In this document: piece after piece, positions 10,013 through 20,620 of the stretch
Layout: every line of letters starts with the position of its first letter
Numbering within the stretch: position 1 is the stretch's first letter
Source of the DNA: Augochlora pura
Lineage: Eukaryota; Arthropoda; Insecta; Hymenoptera; Halictidae
Reading direction: 5' to 3'
Assembly: GCF_028453695.1 (NCBI RefSeq)
Contig: NC_135778.1
Coordinates: 8,492,244-8,556,243 of the forward strand
DNA: 64,000 bases
Program-made: the position numbers and the translations under genes
Notes under the pieces: model-generated
Told to the model about the DNA's origin: nothing
Databases searched by the model: none
Seen by the model: only the letters and a program-made list of their open reading frames with translations

Positions 10013-11114
10013 TATTAATATATCCAACATTGCAGGTGCAATAAATTTATCAATAATGAACTAATCGCCCCTGAAAATTGACTACTTACATAAATAATTA
10101 TCAACACCATTCTCCCTTGTATAAAACAACTGTCTCAATTTTTAATAAATTCCGTTTAAAACTCGCAATGCATTGTCTTCAACTACCCAAAACCACGATG
10201 ATTAACAAAATACAAAGCAGTCAGCAAAAATAAATTTCTCCAACTCTAGTAACACAAGAAAAAAATTTCCTTGATAAACGACAGTGGTCACCGTGAGCAA
10301 AAAAAGACAGTTCGTCGGTTCGTTCGCGGTGAAAAATATTTCGGTCGCGCGGCGTTTCTAGTCCGCACGATGTTTTCCACGTCTCGTTCGCAACAGTTTT
10401 CGTCCCCCGGTTTGTAGAACCGGGGCGGTCAGGAAGCGTTCGCCGCGGGGCTGATTTACGAGTGCCCCGGTGACGGACACCAACAGGTGTCTTCGGTCGC
10501 GTGTGCGTGGCCGCGGCACCGTTCGCACGTTTCCACCGAATCGCCGCGCGGCCCACGCAGCAGCCACTCTTTGACGGGGCCTTCGCTCTCTTGGATCGTC
10601 CGCTCGCCTCGAAACACCGAGACTGATGCGAGGGGGGGTTGGGAGCGGCGAAGGGAGAAGGGAGAGGGGTCGAAAGAATGCTCGAGCTCTCGACAGGTGT
10701 AGGCGGAGAAGCCGAATCCGGTGCCTTACGGCCCAGCCCGCCATAAATTCCGATCCGAACGGGTGAATCCTCCGAACGCGACTCGCCTCTGCTACATAAT
10801 TGCACAGTTGCCAATGGCTCGCCGCCTTCATTCAGAACCATATTCTCGATGCCCGGTTTATCTGCGTCCGGCGATCTGATCGCGTTGCTACCTTCGATTA
10901 AAATTAATCACCGATGGCCGGTTGCTGCGAATTTGCAAGTTGCCCCGGCAAAGGCGACAGTTTTTCTTCGCCCGGCCACTCGGGGGTGGTCGGGGGGGAT
11001 GCGAGGAACGTTTGGCAACGGGGTAGTGGTTCCCGGCCTCCTTTTTCCACGGACCTAATCTCCATTTTCCAGCGTCACCGGTGCCGCTCTCCTCGGGATC
11101 GTGAATTATGGGCC
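10013..11114. other. GC-rich non-coding patch
   Basis: AT-rich to about 10250, then CpG-rich to about 11100. A 206-codon minus-strand frame (10221-10841) is the longest that is not built from GA/CT repeats. It is Arg/Pro/Ser-rich, overlaps a similar frame in another phase, and shows no domain, signal peptide or convincing splice context, so I treat it as chance. Confidence 0.45.
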
Positions 11115-11499
11115 GTCACGGATAGAGGGAGGGAGATGGAGAGAAAGTGAGAGAAAGATAGAAAAAGAGAAAGACAGAAAGATAGATAGATAGAGAGAGA
11201 GTGAGAGAGAGAGAGAAAGACAAACATAGAGAAAGAGAGCGAAAAAGAGCAAGAAAGACAAAAATAGAAAGAGAGAGAGAGAGACATAAAAATAGAGAGA
11301 GAGAGAGAGCGGAAAAGAGCAAGGAAGACAAAAAGAGAGAGAGAGAGAGGAAGACACAAAAAGAGAGAGAGAGAGGGAGACACAAAAATAGAGAGAGAGA
11401 GAGCGAAAAAGAGCAAGAAAGACAAAAAGAGAGAAAAAGAGAGGGAGAGACAAAAATAGAGAGAGAGAGACAAGGTGGAAACATAGAGCGCGAGACACA

Positions 11500-11535
<36 letters not shown>
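11115..11535. repeat. GA-rich purine tract, second
   Basis: An imperfect array of GAGAGAGACAAAAATAGA-like units ending in a clean (AG)n run at about 11500-11533. The minus-strand frames over it are Ser/Leu-rich repeat translations. Confidence 0.9.
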
Positions 11536-11537
<2 letters not shown>

Positions 11538-12115
11538 GAAAGGGAGAAGACCAGAGCCAGGGTTCGCAGAGGGGGCGCGAAAACGTAGTAATTCGAAGTC
11601 GAGCCCGAAAGTCCGTGAACGCGGTAGCAATTATCGGGAATTAAACGTCCGAAGTTCCTCTCCGGTTCGAGTGTCCGCAGTCTGGGTTGCCGCCCCCTTT
11701 TGCGCGCGCACCGCCGGAGAAATTTTAATAAGACCCCCGAAGCTCGCTTAATAAGATCCAGTAGTTCCGTGGGAGGGGGAGGATCGTTAAAATGCCAGAG
11801 GGAACTCACGGACCCTTCGCGATATCGATTAACATCGGGATTCCGCGTGATCCCGGCCGATCCCGGCGAACGGAAACGTTGATGCGCGGCGCGTGGAAAA
11901 CTGGTCGGCATCGATCCCGGCTGTCACGGAAGCGAGAGGCCACGGTCACGTGAAAATGGCTTCCCTTCCCGACTTTTCTGTTTTTCGAACGGTTCAACAA
12001 GTGGCAGGTGCCTCTTACGCGGGGATCGAACGGTGACGTTGAAACGGCGCTGCGCGATCCGAGCCCGAAGATAAATCGACGCCGATTACCATTTAGTTAG
12101 GTCCAACGCGGTGTC
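11536..12115. other. GC-rich spacer between GA and CT tracts
   Basis: CpG-rich unique sequence lying between the GA tract and the following CT tract. No gene is supported. Confidence 0.5.
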
Positions 12116-12475
12116 TACATGCCGTTCATCTCTCTTTTCCACTTTATTTCAACTGTACTATCTCTCTCTCCCTCTCTTCCACTTTCTCTGTCTTTCTGTC
12201 CCTCTCTGTTCCTTTTTATTTCTACCGTACTCTCTCCTCTCTCTCTTTCCCTCTGTGTTTGTGTTTAACTCGAGCTCTCTGTTTCTCTCTCTCTCTCTAT
12301 CTCTCTCGATTTAACTCGAGCTCTCTCTCTCTCTCTCTCGATTTAACTCTCTCTCTCTCTCGATCTAAATCTAAATCTCTCTCTCTCTCTCTTTCTCTCT
12401 CTGTCTCTCGATTTCAATCTCTCTCTCTCTCTCTCTCTCGATTTCAACCGCTCTCTTTCTCTCTTTCTCTGCACG
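12116..12475. repeat. CT-rich pyrimidine tract
   Basis: (TC)n with recurrent TCGATTTAACTC and TCGATTTCAA interruptions at intervals of about 25-45 bp. With the GA tract at 11115-11535 it repeats the GA-then-CT arrangement of 5975-7620. Confidence 0.9.
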
Positions 12476-13027
12476 TCTACTCTCCTCTCGTCGAATCCGC
12501 GCCGTCCGCCTCTAGGCTGCCCCATTGTTCCAGAAGTTCCTCGATGTTCGACACCTTCGACGTGTCCTCCCCGGGGGTGAGTGGTTTTCGACACTGTTCC
12601 CCAAGCTTTGTTTCTTTGTGAGAGTTGCCGGAGAGTTCGAGATTGCGAGCCACGACGACGACGACGAAGAAGAGGAAGGTATCGACGGGCCCGTCCCGTC
12701 GACTGATTAATAGGTTCGTGACTCTGCCCGATGGGAACCGAAAGCGTAATCGGTGGTAATCGTTTTCTCCTAGACGGATCTCTGCTTTTATTTATTCGAG
12801 GACTAAGAAACATTTTCACGACTGTGGAATGTTCGTGACAATTTTTAGATAGTTGTCGGATTTTGTTGGATTTGGTTGATGTTGTTGGATTTAGTTTAAT
12901 TGTTATTTAATTTAATTTAATTTTTATGTTAGTAAGGATTAGGTTTAGGAAATTATTAAGGGACGTAGAGTAACATGGATCCTGTTAAGTTGGAATTTGT
13001 AAGGGAATTATCGTGTATTCGGGGCTG
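12476..13027. other. Non-coding DNA with a possible splice-like segment
   Basis: GC-rich to about 12730, with short (GAC)n and (GAA)-like runs at 12653-12680, then AT-rich. The pyrimidine tract, an AG near 12532 and a GTGAGT at about 12577-12582 together resemble a tiny exon. This is not enough to call one; see findings. Confidence 0.4.
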
Positions 13028-13175
13028 TTAACCCTTTGTACTCGATTGATAAGCTAAGACACTACAAAAATTATTCTACTAGGCTGCAAAATAATTTTTA
13101 TATTAAAAATCAAATTTTATATTAAAAAAGTCCGCTTTTGTTACATAGAATGAAAATACCATGAGCCAGGAGCTA
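13028..13175 (+). mobile_element. Family A TTAA-element fragment
   Basis: TTAACCCTTTGTACTCGAT starts at 13028. A later block, TTACATAGAATGAAAATACC (from about 13139), matches the family A block near 685-710 and the reverse-complement end at 57343. The right terminus is not recognisable, so the copy is truncated or decayed. Confidence 0.5.
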
Positions 13176-13239
13176 ATTTCTAATAAATAATTCAATTATT
13201 GAATCACATAAAAATAGCTAAAAACGAATAATCGACTGA

Positions 13240-13365
13240 TTCAATAATTTACTAAAAACAATTAATTCACTTTGACAATGTACTAAAGACAAGTACTTCA
13301 CTAATTTAATAACTTACTGGAAACAATTAATTTCCTAATACAACAATTTACCAAAAACGAGTTAA
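13240..13365. repeat. AT-rich tandem repeat, period about 37 bp
   Basis: Three to four degenerate copies of a TTTACTAAAAACAATTAATT-like unit. No coding content. Confidence 0.55.
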
Positions 13366-14157
13366 CAACAATAACTGAAATCCGATACAAACCGTATATA
13401 TTACAATCTAGAACATCCACTCGATAATTAATCGTCGCAATTTGCAGTCCATCTTGCCGAAGGGAACGGAAACCGTGGTCGGACCCGGATCGGCGGAAGT
13501 TGGCAGCAGAAGAGTCGCGCACGGAGAACCGGGGCGAAATTTACGAGCGGTTTATGCGATCGCCCCCGGGGAAATATTGTTTCTTGCGTCTCGGGACGCG
13601 ACGGGGTTTGCGACCCGGCGCGGTTACGGAGCCACGTGAAAAATTAGCCGGGCAAAAGTCCGGCTCTGCCGCGTGATCCCGGCGACGGATCTTTGTCACG
13701 CGCCGGTATCGACGGTCCGAGGAAAAAGCCGCGGCGCGGCGGAATCGTTCCGCCCGAAGCGGACGAGGAACGTTTTACCCGGTCGTGCGTGAACCGACCG
13801 GCGGGCTCTGAATCATTTGTCACGGGGACGGTCGCGTGCCATTGCTCCGAATTATTCCGTTCTTTCGCTGGCGACGCGGTCCGCGAATCGCTTTGAATTC
13901 GAAATGCCCGCCCAGGGACCGGGGATCCATCTCCCCCGACTGATGGATCGGAGAGCATTCGGGACCGAATTGCCGCGGCAAACGTCTTCGCGGTTACGGC
14001 AATCGCTGCGATGCGATTTTCGCGCGAAGATACGGCGACCGGTCAGCTGATTCGATGATCGTCCGCCATTTTGACTGTAAGGGTGGAGTAGGCTTGGTTT
14101 TGGTATATCTTCTTTTCAACAAAAGGCGAATAGAAAAATGAGGCGGAATATAGGGTA
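13366..14157. other. GC-rich non-coding patch
   Basis: CpG-rich at about 13440-14060, with short overlapping frames on both strands and no recognisable domain. The boundaries to AT-rich DNA are sharp on both sides. Confidence 0.5.
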
Positions 14158-14400
14158 GAATAGGGTAGAATAATGTTCTTGATATAGGTTTATAATTATT
14201 AATATTTTTAGATAAGGAAGATAGTAAAATTTTCTTGATATAGGTTTATAATTATTATTACTACTTTAAAATAAGGCGGATACTAAAATGACCTTGATAT
14301 AAGTTTATAATTGTTATTATTTTAAAATAAGACGGATAGTAAAATGTCCCTAATTTAGTTTCATAATTATTATTATTATTTAAAGATAAGGAGAATAGAA
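14158..14400. repeat. Tandem repeat, period about 55-59 bp, 4 copies
   Basis: Copies share GATATAGGTTTATAATTATT followed by a TAAGGNNGATAGTAAAAT-like half. Copy anchors lie near 14176, 14232, 14291 and 14346. Confidence 0.8.
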
Positions 14401-14758
14401 CACCAATCTTGGTACATTTTTACAAAGAATTAGAAAAGTTCAGTGATACAAGATGAGAGGATATAAAGTTACTAGGTTTACTGGAAATAATGTTATCTAA
14501 TTTTATCAATAACGTTCTTTCAAGTTGCAATTTATATGTATAAAAGTTTATTTGGAATATGTATTTTTTCATAGACGATCTTTATAAATTGCCATCGCTT
14601 TGGGAAGAGGACGTAATTATACAATGTTTAATTACACAGTATGTAATCCCATATAAGTATTCAAACTGTAAAATAAAAATTATTAATTCCATTAAAAATT
14701 TACCACTTCCTTTCATTTCAATAACAGACAGAATTTTCCGCTGGACCGAACACATTTT
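14401..14758. other. AT-rich non-coding DNA
   Basis: Contains a 68-codon AT-rich frame (14559-14765) that runs into the next repeat and has no recognisable domain. No gene is supported. Confidence 0.5.
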
Positions 14759-14880
14759 TTATTAAAAATAGAGGTCAAGGTTATGTTAAGGTTTATTAAA
14801 AGTAGAAGTCGAGGTTATGTCAAGGTTTATTAAAAATAGAAATTGAGGTTATGTTAAAATTTATTAAAAACAGAAATCAC
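14759..14880. repeat. 34-bp tandem repeat, about 3.5 copies
   Basis: TTATTAAAAATAGA then GAGGTTATGTTAAGGT-like units start at 14759, 14793, 14827 and 14861, exactly 34 bp apart. Confidence 0.9.
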
Positions 14881-15990
14881 GCCATCTTTACTTACGTCCA
14901 CCTAATCAGTCTCTCCAAAAACATCGCCAATATTTACATTTCCATTCTTAACTAACAAATCCCAGAATCTATAGCTTCTCACTACAAGTTAATAAAAGTT
15001 CGACAATCCAACCAACAACGTATAATAAAATAAATCAATTCCAAGCACGCGTCGATCTCGAATTCAACCAGCTCTTCCCCGAGCCGCATAATGTCCTCCC
15101 CGAATTGAAAATCCCCAGGGTCTGCGCCACTTCGATTTACCGAGGCGTCCCGTGACCCACTGCAGTGTCCCGGTTCCACGGGTCGAAATCGTGGAAAAAT
15201 TTTTCGTCCAGCGTCCCTAGAAACGTGGACCCCGTCTAAGTCACCGCGGGGCACTCGCGTGCGAGCTCGTCGCCGTGATCTTTGACCGGTTTCGAGAGCC
15301 TTGGTACGTGCGCGAACTGCCGTATCGTCGCTTAACTTTTCCCGCGACGATGTAAACAACGATTTTACTTATCCCCGTCGACGGCGAATAACGTCGCTGC
15401 TACGCGGCGAGTCACGTCGTCGACGACGGTCGGGCGGTTTCCCATCGCGAAATTCTGTTTGCCCCGCTGTCGGACCCGAGAGATCGGTCGACAGTCCCTC
15501 CAATCGTTGACTTCGATTCGGTCACTTGTTTGTGGACGAATGAGGGGGTAGTGGGTAATAGGGGTGACGTGGGGCGACGAGGGGAATGCGGGCGACCCAC
15601 GAAAGGCCCGATCTTTGTTCATTAATCTGGCGGAGGCTGACGCGAGGGGAACACCGGGGAAAAGTCTGGCCGGGACGATCGTGATCCGGGAAAGAGGAAA
15701 CGACGGTCAAACAAGTCCTGGCCAAGTCATCGGTTCGGTGTACAGAACAGTATTGTTTACGCAACTGTTCCCTTCGAATCAATCGCGCTGACGGATTTCT
15801 ATTAAGCTGCGATATGCCTGCTCGGCGATCCGGGGAATACGGTGGTTTTGATCATTTTTTGTGGCGATGCAGGAAACGGAATTTGGAATCCGGTTGGCGG
15901 AGATTGTTGCGCGTGGTTTGAAGGGTAGTTGTGATTTTTTGGTTGAGATTTTGTTGCGCAATGGCGGAGCAGGAGCGAAGCGAAGTTTAC
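14881..15990. other. Non-coding DNA with a large GC patch
   Basis: AT-rich to about 15050, CpG-rich to about 15830, then mixed. Overlapping short frames occur on both strands, including 125 codons at 14982-15359 on the minus strand, without recognisable products. Confidence 0.5.
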
Positions 15991-16005
15991 TACCCCTTAG
16001 GGGTA
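15991..16005. repeat. Short perfect inverted repeat
   Basis: TACCCCTTAGGGGTA: two 7-bp arms around one base. No transcription context is visible, so no function is assigned. Confidence 0.7.
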
Positions 16006-16139
16006 ATAAGGGTAGCAGAGCTGTAAATTTCTGTGACTGAAATTTAACTCTCTTGAAGACTTAATCTTTAATGCCTTTAATTTGTTTTTAGGCATAGTTA
16101 ATTTTGCTTACTTTGTTTATTATTTATTGAAAACTAGGC

Positions 16140-16583
16140 TTGCGCTTTGTCCAATAAAAGTTTTGCTGTACAAATATCTGACATAACAATTGACAAGCAA
16201 GCGCGATGGTTGTCCATTCGTTATATTGACTTGATTTGTTAAAATACAGTTATTGTATATTTTATAAATATTGTTAAATTACTTTATATTTTAAGATTTT
16301 TAAGATTTTGCAATAAGATTTTTATTACGAATGAACACATGTATGAAGTTTATTTACACCAAATTATAACAAAATTCATTAACTAGTAACGAAAATATAT
16401 TGATTTTACTCCTCGTAGTACGTGATAACAGTTCACAAAAGTATTCTTACCAGTGCAGATTTTGTCAAAAGATCGCATATTGGAGTAGCTTTTTTACTTT
16501 TTATTAATTTTCTCGTATTTAGTGGGTCCACCTTTAAGCCTTATTATATCATTTAATCGATTCGGCATACATTCTACCAGTTT
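16140..16583 (-). mobile_element. Tc1-like DNA transposon remnant
   Basis: This is the 3' part of a Tc1/mariner-superfamily element on the minus strand. It holds the tail of a transposase reading frame (16494-16583), then AT-rich 3' sequence. A segment at 16146-16170 with TTTGTCCAATAAAAGTTTTG resembles the end of a Tc1-like inverted repeat, which places the terminus near 16140. Everything upstream of the tail is missing. The remnant stops exactly where the TTAA-flanked element at 16583 begins. Confidence 0.6.
16494..16583 (-). pseudogene. Tc1-like transposase C-terminal tail
   Basis: The minus strand reads LVECMPNRLNDIIRLKGG then PTKYEKINKK and a TAA stop. The Tc1-family transposase ends in a similar S/C-MP-R-(9)-K-G pattern (family knowledge), so this is the last 29 or so codons of such an enzyme, which cuts and pastes the transposon by a DDE/D mechanism. 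The catalytic domain is absent. The frame is cut by the TTAA element, and its continuation is not found at 16796 onward. Confidence 0.75.
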
Positions 16584-16795
16584 TAACACTAGATTTACGG
16601 AATCCGTCAAAATGACGGGTCACTGATTTGTTATTCAGATTTCAAAGATCCATTTATTGCTTATTTGTCGATTATATCTACTACAATTATTTGTATTTAT
16701 TTAGTTATCGATTGCATTAACGATTAGAATAAATCGTTACCTTCATAGACAAATATAAAACGGCTGCTTTTATTACTCCGTAAACCTAGCGTTAA
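16583..16795. mobile_element. TTAA-flanked MITE, family E, complete
   Basis: A 213-bp element with TTAA at 16583-16586 and 16792-16795. The left end is TTAACACTAGATTTACGGA, and the right end in reverse complement is TTAACGCTAGGTTTACGGA, so 17 of 19 positions agree. About 20 bp inside the left end is CCGTCAAAATGACGG, a 6-bp stem with a 3-base loop. It is non-coding and lies against the truncated Tc1-like transposase tail, probably having landed in it (inference). A related left end occurs at 51047. Confidence 0.8.
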
Positions 16796-18215
16796 TGTGA
16801 CGAAAACCACGAGGGATGTCGAAGCCGTAGCTCTCGAACAGGTGCATAAACGGCAGCCGTAGCTGGCTGCTAACATCGCCGTGAATAATGCCGCTCGGCC
16901 GCGCGCCGTGCGTCACATCCTGCGTGCTCTAGGTTTTACGATCCATCGTCGGCCCGTAGCCTACGAATAATCGTAATTTGCGGCGGGTACAGTTACGCTT
17001 CGCCGATAGAGAGAAGTTTTCCTCTCGCATCCTGTTCGCCGGGGCCGGACAGCCCCGCCGAAACGGAACCGGCCGCCGCCGCCGCCGTCGCGGCCAGGCA
17101 AACCAGAAACGAGACGCGCCGCGCGCGTCTGGTATCTACGTGGACTGGTTCGACGGAGACCAGTCTGTTGTTTTTATCCGCGTTAATTAGAAATGCTCGC
17201 CGGGTGTCCGCGTGGAACCGACGCGCGCAAAAATTCTGACCGGGTTACACGCACGCCGACGGGCGGTTCCAATCGAAGCCGAACCGCGGTGACCCGAATT
17301 CGACCAGACGTTCCGCGTTCTTCCCTTTAACCTCATAGGCACGGATGGATTTTACGCAAATTATGCTTTCCGTAACTAAATTAACATTTTTCTTAATGTA
17401 TATTTTTTTCCGTATAGGGATATACAGTATTAATTACATATATTCACAATTAATAATTTAATACGATAATTAGCGGCGGCAGACAGACGGCCGTGTTGCG
17501 ACGGAATCCACGGCTCGGTTAAGTGGATTCCACCGATTAAAATCCTGCGGGTTCCGCGCGCGGCGCCGCTAATCCCCGGGATCCGTTTCTTGAGAATCAT
17601 CGTTTATCGTCGGATCTCTCACTCTCTCGTCTTTTCCACGAACGGTTTTCCTCGCCGGGGTGCCTTCGCGAGGACAATGGGTTGCCGCTGGTGGCGGCGG
17701 CGATGAAAAAAACATGCCGGCAGGATAATCCCGGCCGGCGGGAACCGTCCTGGGAAAAAGAGCGGCCCGCGGAACGCGGGAGGAGCATCGCGTAGGGAAC
17801 CGTAGCCTGCCGCAGCGACGAGAGAAAAAGAGGCGGCGGCTCGCTTTTCTAATCTATTGACACAGTGGATCTGCTAATGGCGACCTTCCAGGAATCTGTC
17901 GTTTTTTCGAAATTCGGGAACATGCTGCGGCGAGGAATTCCCGCGAGAAAAAGGCCTCTAAATCATCGCCCGAAGATGAGTTGTTGTTTTAGGCCTCGGC
18001 TACCTTTTCCCTTTTTCACCATTGATGGCCATGGACTGGTCGGCTTGACAGGCGACCCTTCGAAGAGAGAAGCTGTTACTTATTTCGTACGGCTGTTAGG
18101 GTTACGTTAGGGTCTCGAAAGCAGTGGAGCCTGTTTCAGTGGGGTATCCAATTACTGTGCCTTTTGCTTAGTTTCTAGCGTAATTAAATACGTGTTTATT
18201 GTATATTTCTGAAAT
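16796..18215. other. GC-rich non-coding DNA
   Basis: CpG-rich at 16800-17340 and 17470-18110 with a short AT-rich gap. TTAACCTCATAGGCACGG at 17337 may be another TTAA-element end, but no partner was found. Short frames (16978-17190, 17597-17788, 17865-18110) have no recognisable domain. Confidence 0.45.
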
Positions 18216-18425
18216 TTATTGCTATTATATATATATTATATATTATTATTATTTATTGCAATAACAATTTATTATATTACATTATATTACGTTACTTTAC
18301 GTTGTGTTACGTTACATTAAATTACATTACATTAAATTACGATACATTATATTATTGTTATTATTATTATTACTATATGTATTGTATATTATTATTATTA
18401 TTAACTATTATTACAATAAATGAAT
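18216..18425. repeat. AT-rich low-complexity DNA with ATTAC/GTTAC repeats
   Basis: TATATA and TATTAT runs flank a segment (about 18270-18355) of five-base ATTAC and GTTAC units. Confidence 0.75.
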
Positions 18426-19385
18426 TACAAGTGATTATACTTCATAAGACATTTCAGCTTGAATTCAATTAATTATTTCTCTTTTAAAACTAAACACGCA
18501 ATATCAATAATTATTTTATTCAATTACATTATTCAATTTACTATTATTTACCATATATTATTACAATTATTTCAATTTCTTACCATTCAATTCGCTAAAT
18601 TTATTACGAAGCTCACGAAGAAGCTTAACAGAAGTACTGAACAAATGAAGATCAAGATTCAGTAAAATAAATTGTATAAATCGTATATCGTATACTTTAA
18701 TTGTTGAAACATATTCAAATTACAGAATGAATTACCTTGTAATTATTTAGAAATTTCTCATTATTCAGAAACTTCGAAGCTCGCCTTCTAGCCCTTGTTA
18801 AAAGATTGTCATTGAAGTTGCTAGCAATCGCTGAAGTTCGCTCAGCAACGAAGTCTTCTAAAGGGGCACAGTAATTGGCTCCGTCCTACCCAATGCAGCT
18901 TTTCCAGGATTTCGTAAGGAGTCGAATGAAAAGTGGTCTTGATCCTAGGCAAGCTCCGTTCGGCAGGGGCTTGGTAAAGTCGCGCGCGTCGGTCGTCGAG
19001 ATCTTTGTCCTTGGAATTTCGGATCCCCGCGGTGGCGATGATACCTTTCCTGCGGCTTCGCGGGAATTTTGGAAGTTGATTCTGGGTCGACGGTCCTTGA
19101 AAGGGCGTCCCTTCGCCAGGACATTCTTGTTTGGGTTTCGCCGGTGCCGAAGTTGACCAGCGGGTGGGTACACCGTGAAGTGAACCACCGCCGCCGATCC
19201 TTCAATAAACACTTCACGAACTATTTGAACGAATATTTTTGTTAAATATTTTGTACGGTGTTCGAGGGTTGTTAAACCGAATCGTTGCGTTTATGTTGCT
19301 TTTTAATAAAATATTAACAATTTTGTACACATGTCGCGAAAGTTAAAAGGAAGATTATTGCTAAAATGAAATGTTAATTGTGAAC
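18426..19385. other. AT-rich DNA then a GC patch
   Basis: AT-rich to about 18840, GC-richer at 18860-19200, AT-rich again. The overlapping 90-108-codon frames at 18875-19217 on both strands show no domain. No gene is supported. Confidence 0.5.
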
Positions 19386-19720
19386 AGATTTGATCCTGAA
19401 AATAATATACTATTATATTACATAATAATATCATGTAATATTACAGTATGACATATAATAATAATATTATGTAATATTCGTGACATATAGTGACACATAA
19501 TATAGCATATAATACAATGAAATACAATGGAATAAAGTACAATACAATACAGAATATTATAACATAACCTTATACTAAATAATATATCATACTATATCAA
19601 ATAATATTATAAAATAAACGTCAAAATCCATAACATAAGTCAAAGATTTATGGAGATCAAATATTTTAATTTTATTATTTATTTATTTTATTATAAATAT
19701 TTTATTATAGAAATCAATGA
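19386..19720. repeat. AT-rich degenerate microsatellite region
   Basis: Runs of ATAATATTA and ACAATACAAT-like motifs (about 19400-19600), then A/T-rich sequence. Low complexity. Confidence 0.6.
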
Positions 19721-19986
19721 ATTATGTTACAACATTTTCTCCTGAAAGCACATCCTGCATCAGAAACTACACCATCTCACGACCCACATCAAGAACACCG
19801 TAACAAGTGCATCGGTGCATACGGAAATGACAATCGAACAAGAAAACCATCTCCGATCGACGACCGATTTGCCCGTCCTGATTTGCCGTCCCTTCGACCC
19901 CTTCGCTCGTCAAAACCAGTAAGAACCGAGGCAGGATGACAGGCGGATGGTAGACTAATTGGAGCGCGAACAAACACGAAGACACC

Positions 19987-19988
<2 letters not shown>
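19721..19988. other. Non-coding DNA upstream of a (CT)n run
   Basis: Moderately GC-rich sequence with a 71-codon frame (19724-19939) lacking a recognisable domain. Confidence 0.45.

Positions 19989-20039
<51 letters not shown>
19989..20039. repeat. (CT)n microsatellite
   Basis: About 25 uninterrupted CT units, followed by a short imperfect extension to about 20060. Confidence 0.97.
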
Positions 20040-20050
<11 letters not shown>

Positions 20051-20333
20051 GCTCTCTCTCGCCGAGGCGAAACATTATCATTAGTAATAGCTTGTCGATG
20101 GCCGGTCGGTAATTGGAAAGCTGCGTCACGGTGTCAAATAATCGCGGAAGAAGAATGGCCGCGGATATACACCTTGTTGCGAGGGGTTTCTAATTGCGTC
20201 GAAGCTTTTTCCTCGCGGTGCCCGGGCAACGGTACACGACGTCGAATGTCTCGCGCCTGCTTGGTTTTTCCTAGAATCTCATTAAGCGTACGCGTCCGCA
20301 AGAAAGCCGATCCCCGATGGAACAATCGACTTC
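20040..20333. other. Non-coding GC-rich DNA
   Basis: CpG-rich sequence with short overlapping frames and no recognisable product. Confidence 0.45.
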
Positions 20334-20620
20334 CAGAATTATTTTTAGGCTTCTGGGATTATTTTTAGTATTTTTCTCAAACTATTTTTAGTCTTCTTGA
20401 ATTATTTCTAGCATTTTTTAAATTGTTTTTAGTCCTCCGGAATTAGTTTTAGGCTTCTCGAATTATTTCTAGTATTTTTTAAATTATTTTTAGTCCCCCG
20501 AAATTAGTTTTAGGCTTCTCGAATTGTTTTTAGTATTCTTCAAATTATTTTTAGTCCTCCGGAATTATTTTTAGTATTGTTCGAATTATTTTCAGTCCTC
20601 TCGAATTACTTTTAACTTCA
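20334..20620. repeat. About 20-bp minisatellite with about 62-bp higher-order unit
   Basis: The base unit is close to GAATTATTTTTAGTNTTCTC. Three base units make a larger unit, seen as TCCTCCGGAATTAG-like anchors near 20433, 20495 and 20556. The first units are more diverged. Confidence 0.85.

Noticed and set aside
10221..10841. 206-codon minus-strand open frame in a GC patch
   Set aside because: Arg/Pro/Ser-rich with a 157-codon competitor in another phase over the same DNA. No domain, signal peptide or splice evidence.
11075..11911. 278-codon minus-strand open frame
   Set aside because: Its core is Ser/Leu repeat from the GA tract. All reading phases are open there, as expected from (GA)n.
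14759..14880. Regular 34-bp repeats considered as a CRISPR array
   Set aside because: Units abut directly with no unique spacers, and the genome is eukaryotic. It is a tandem minisatellite.
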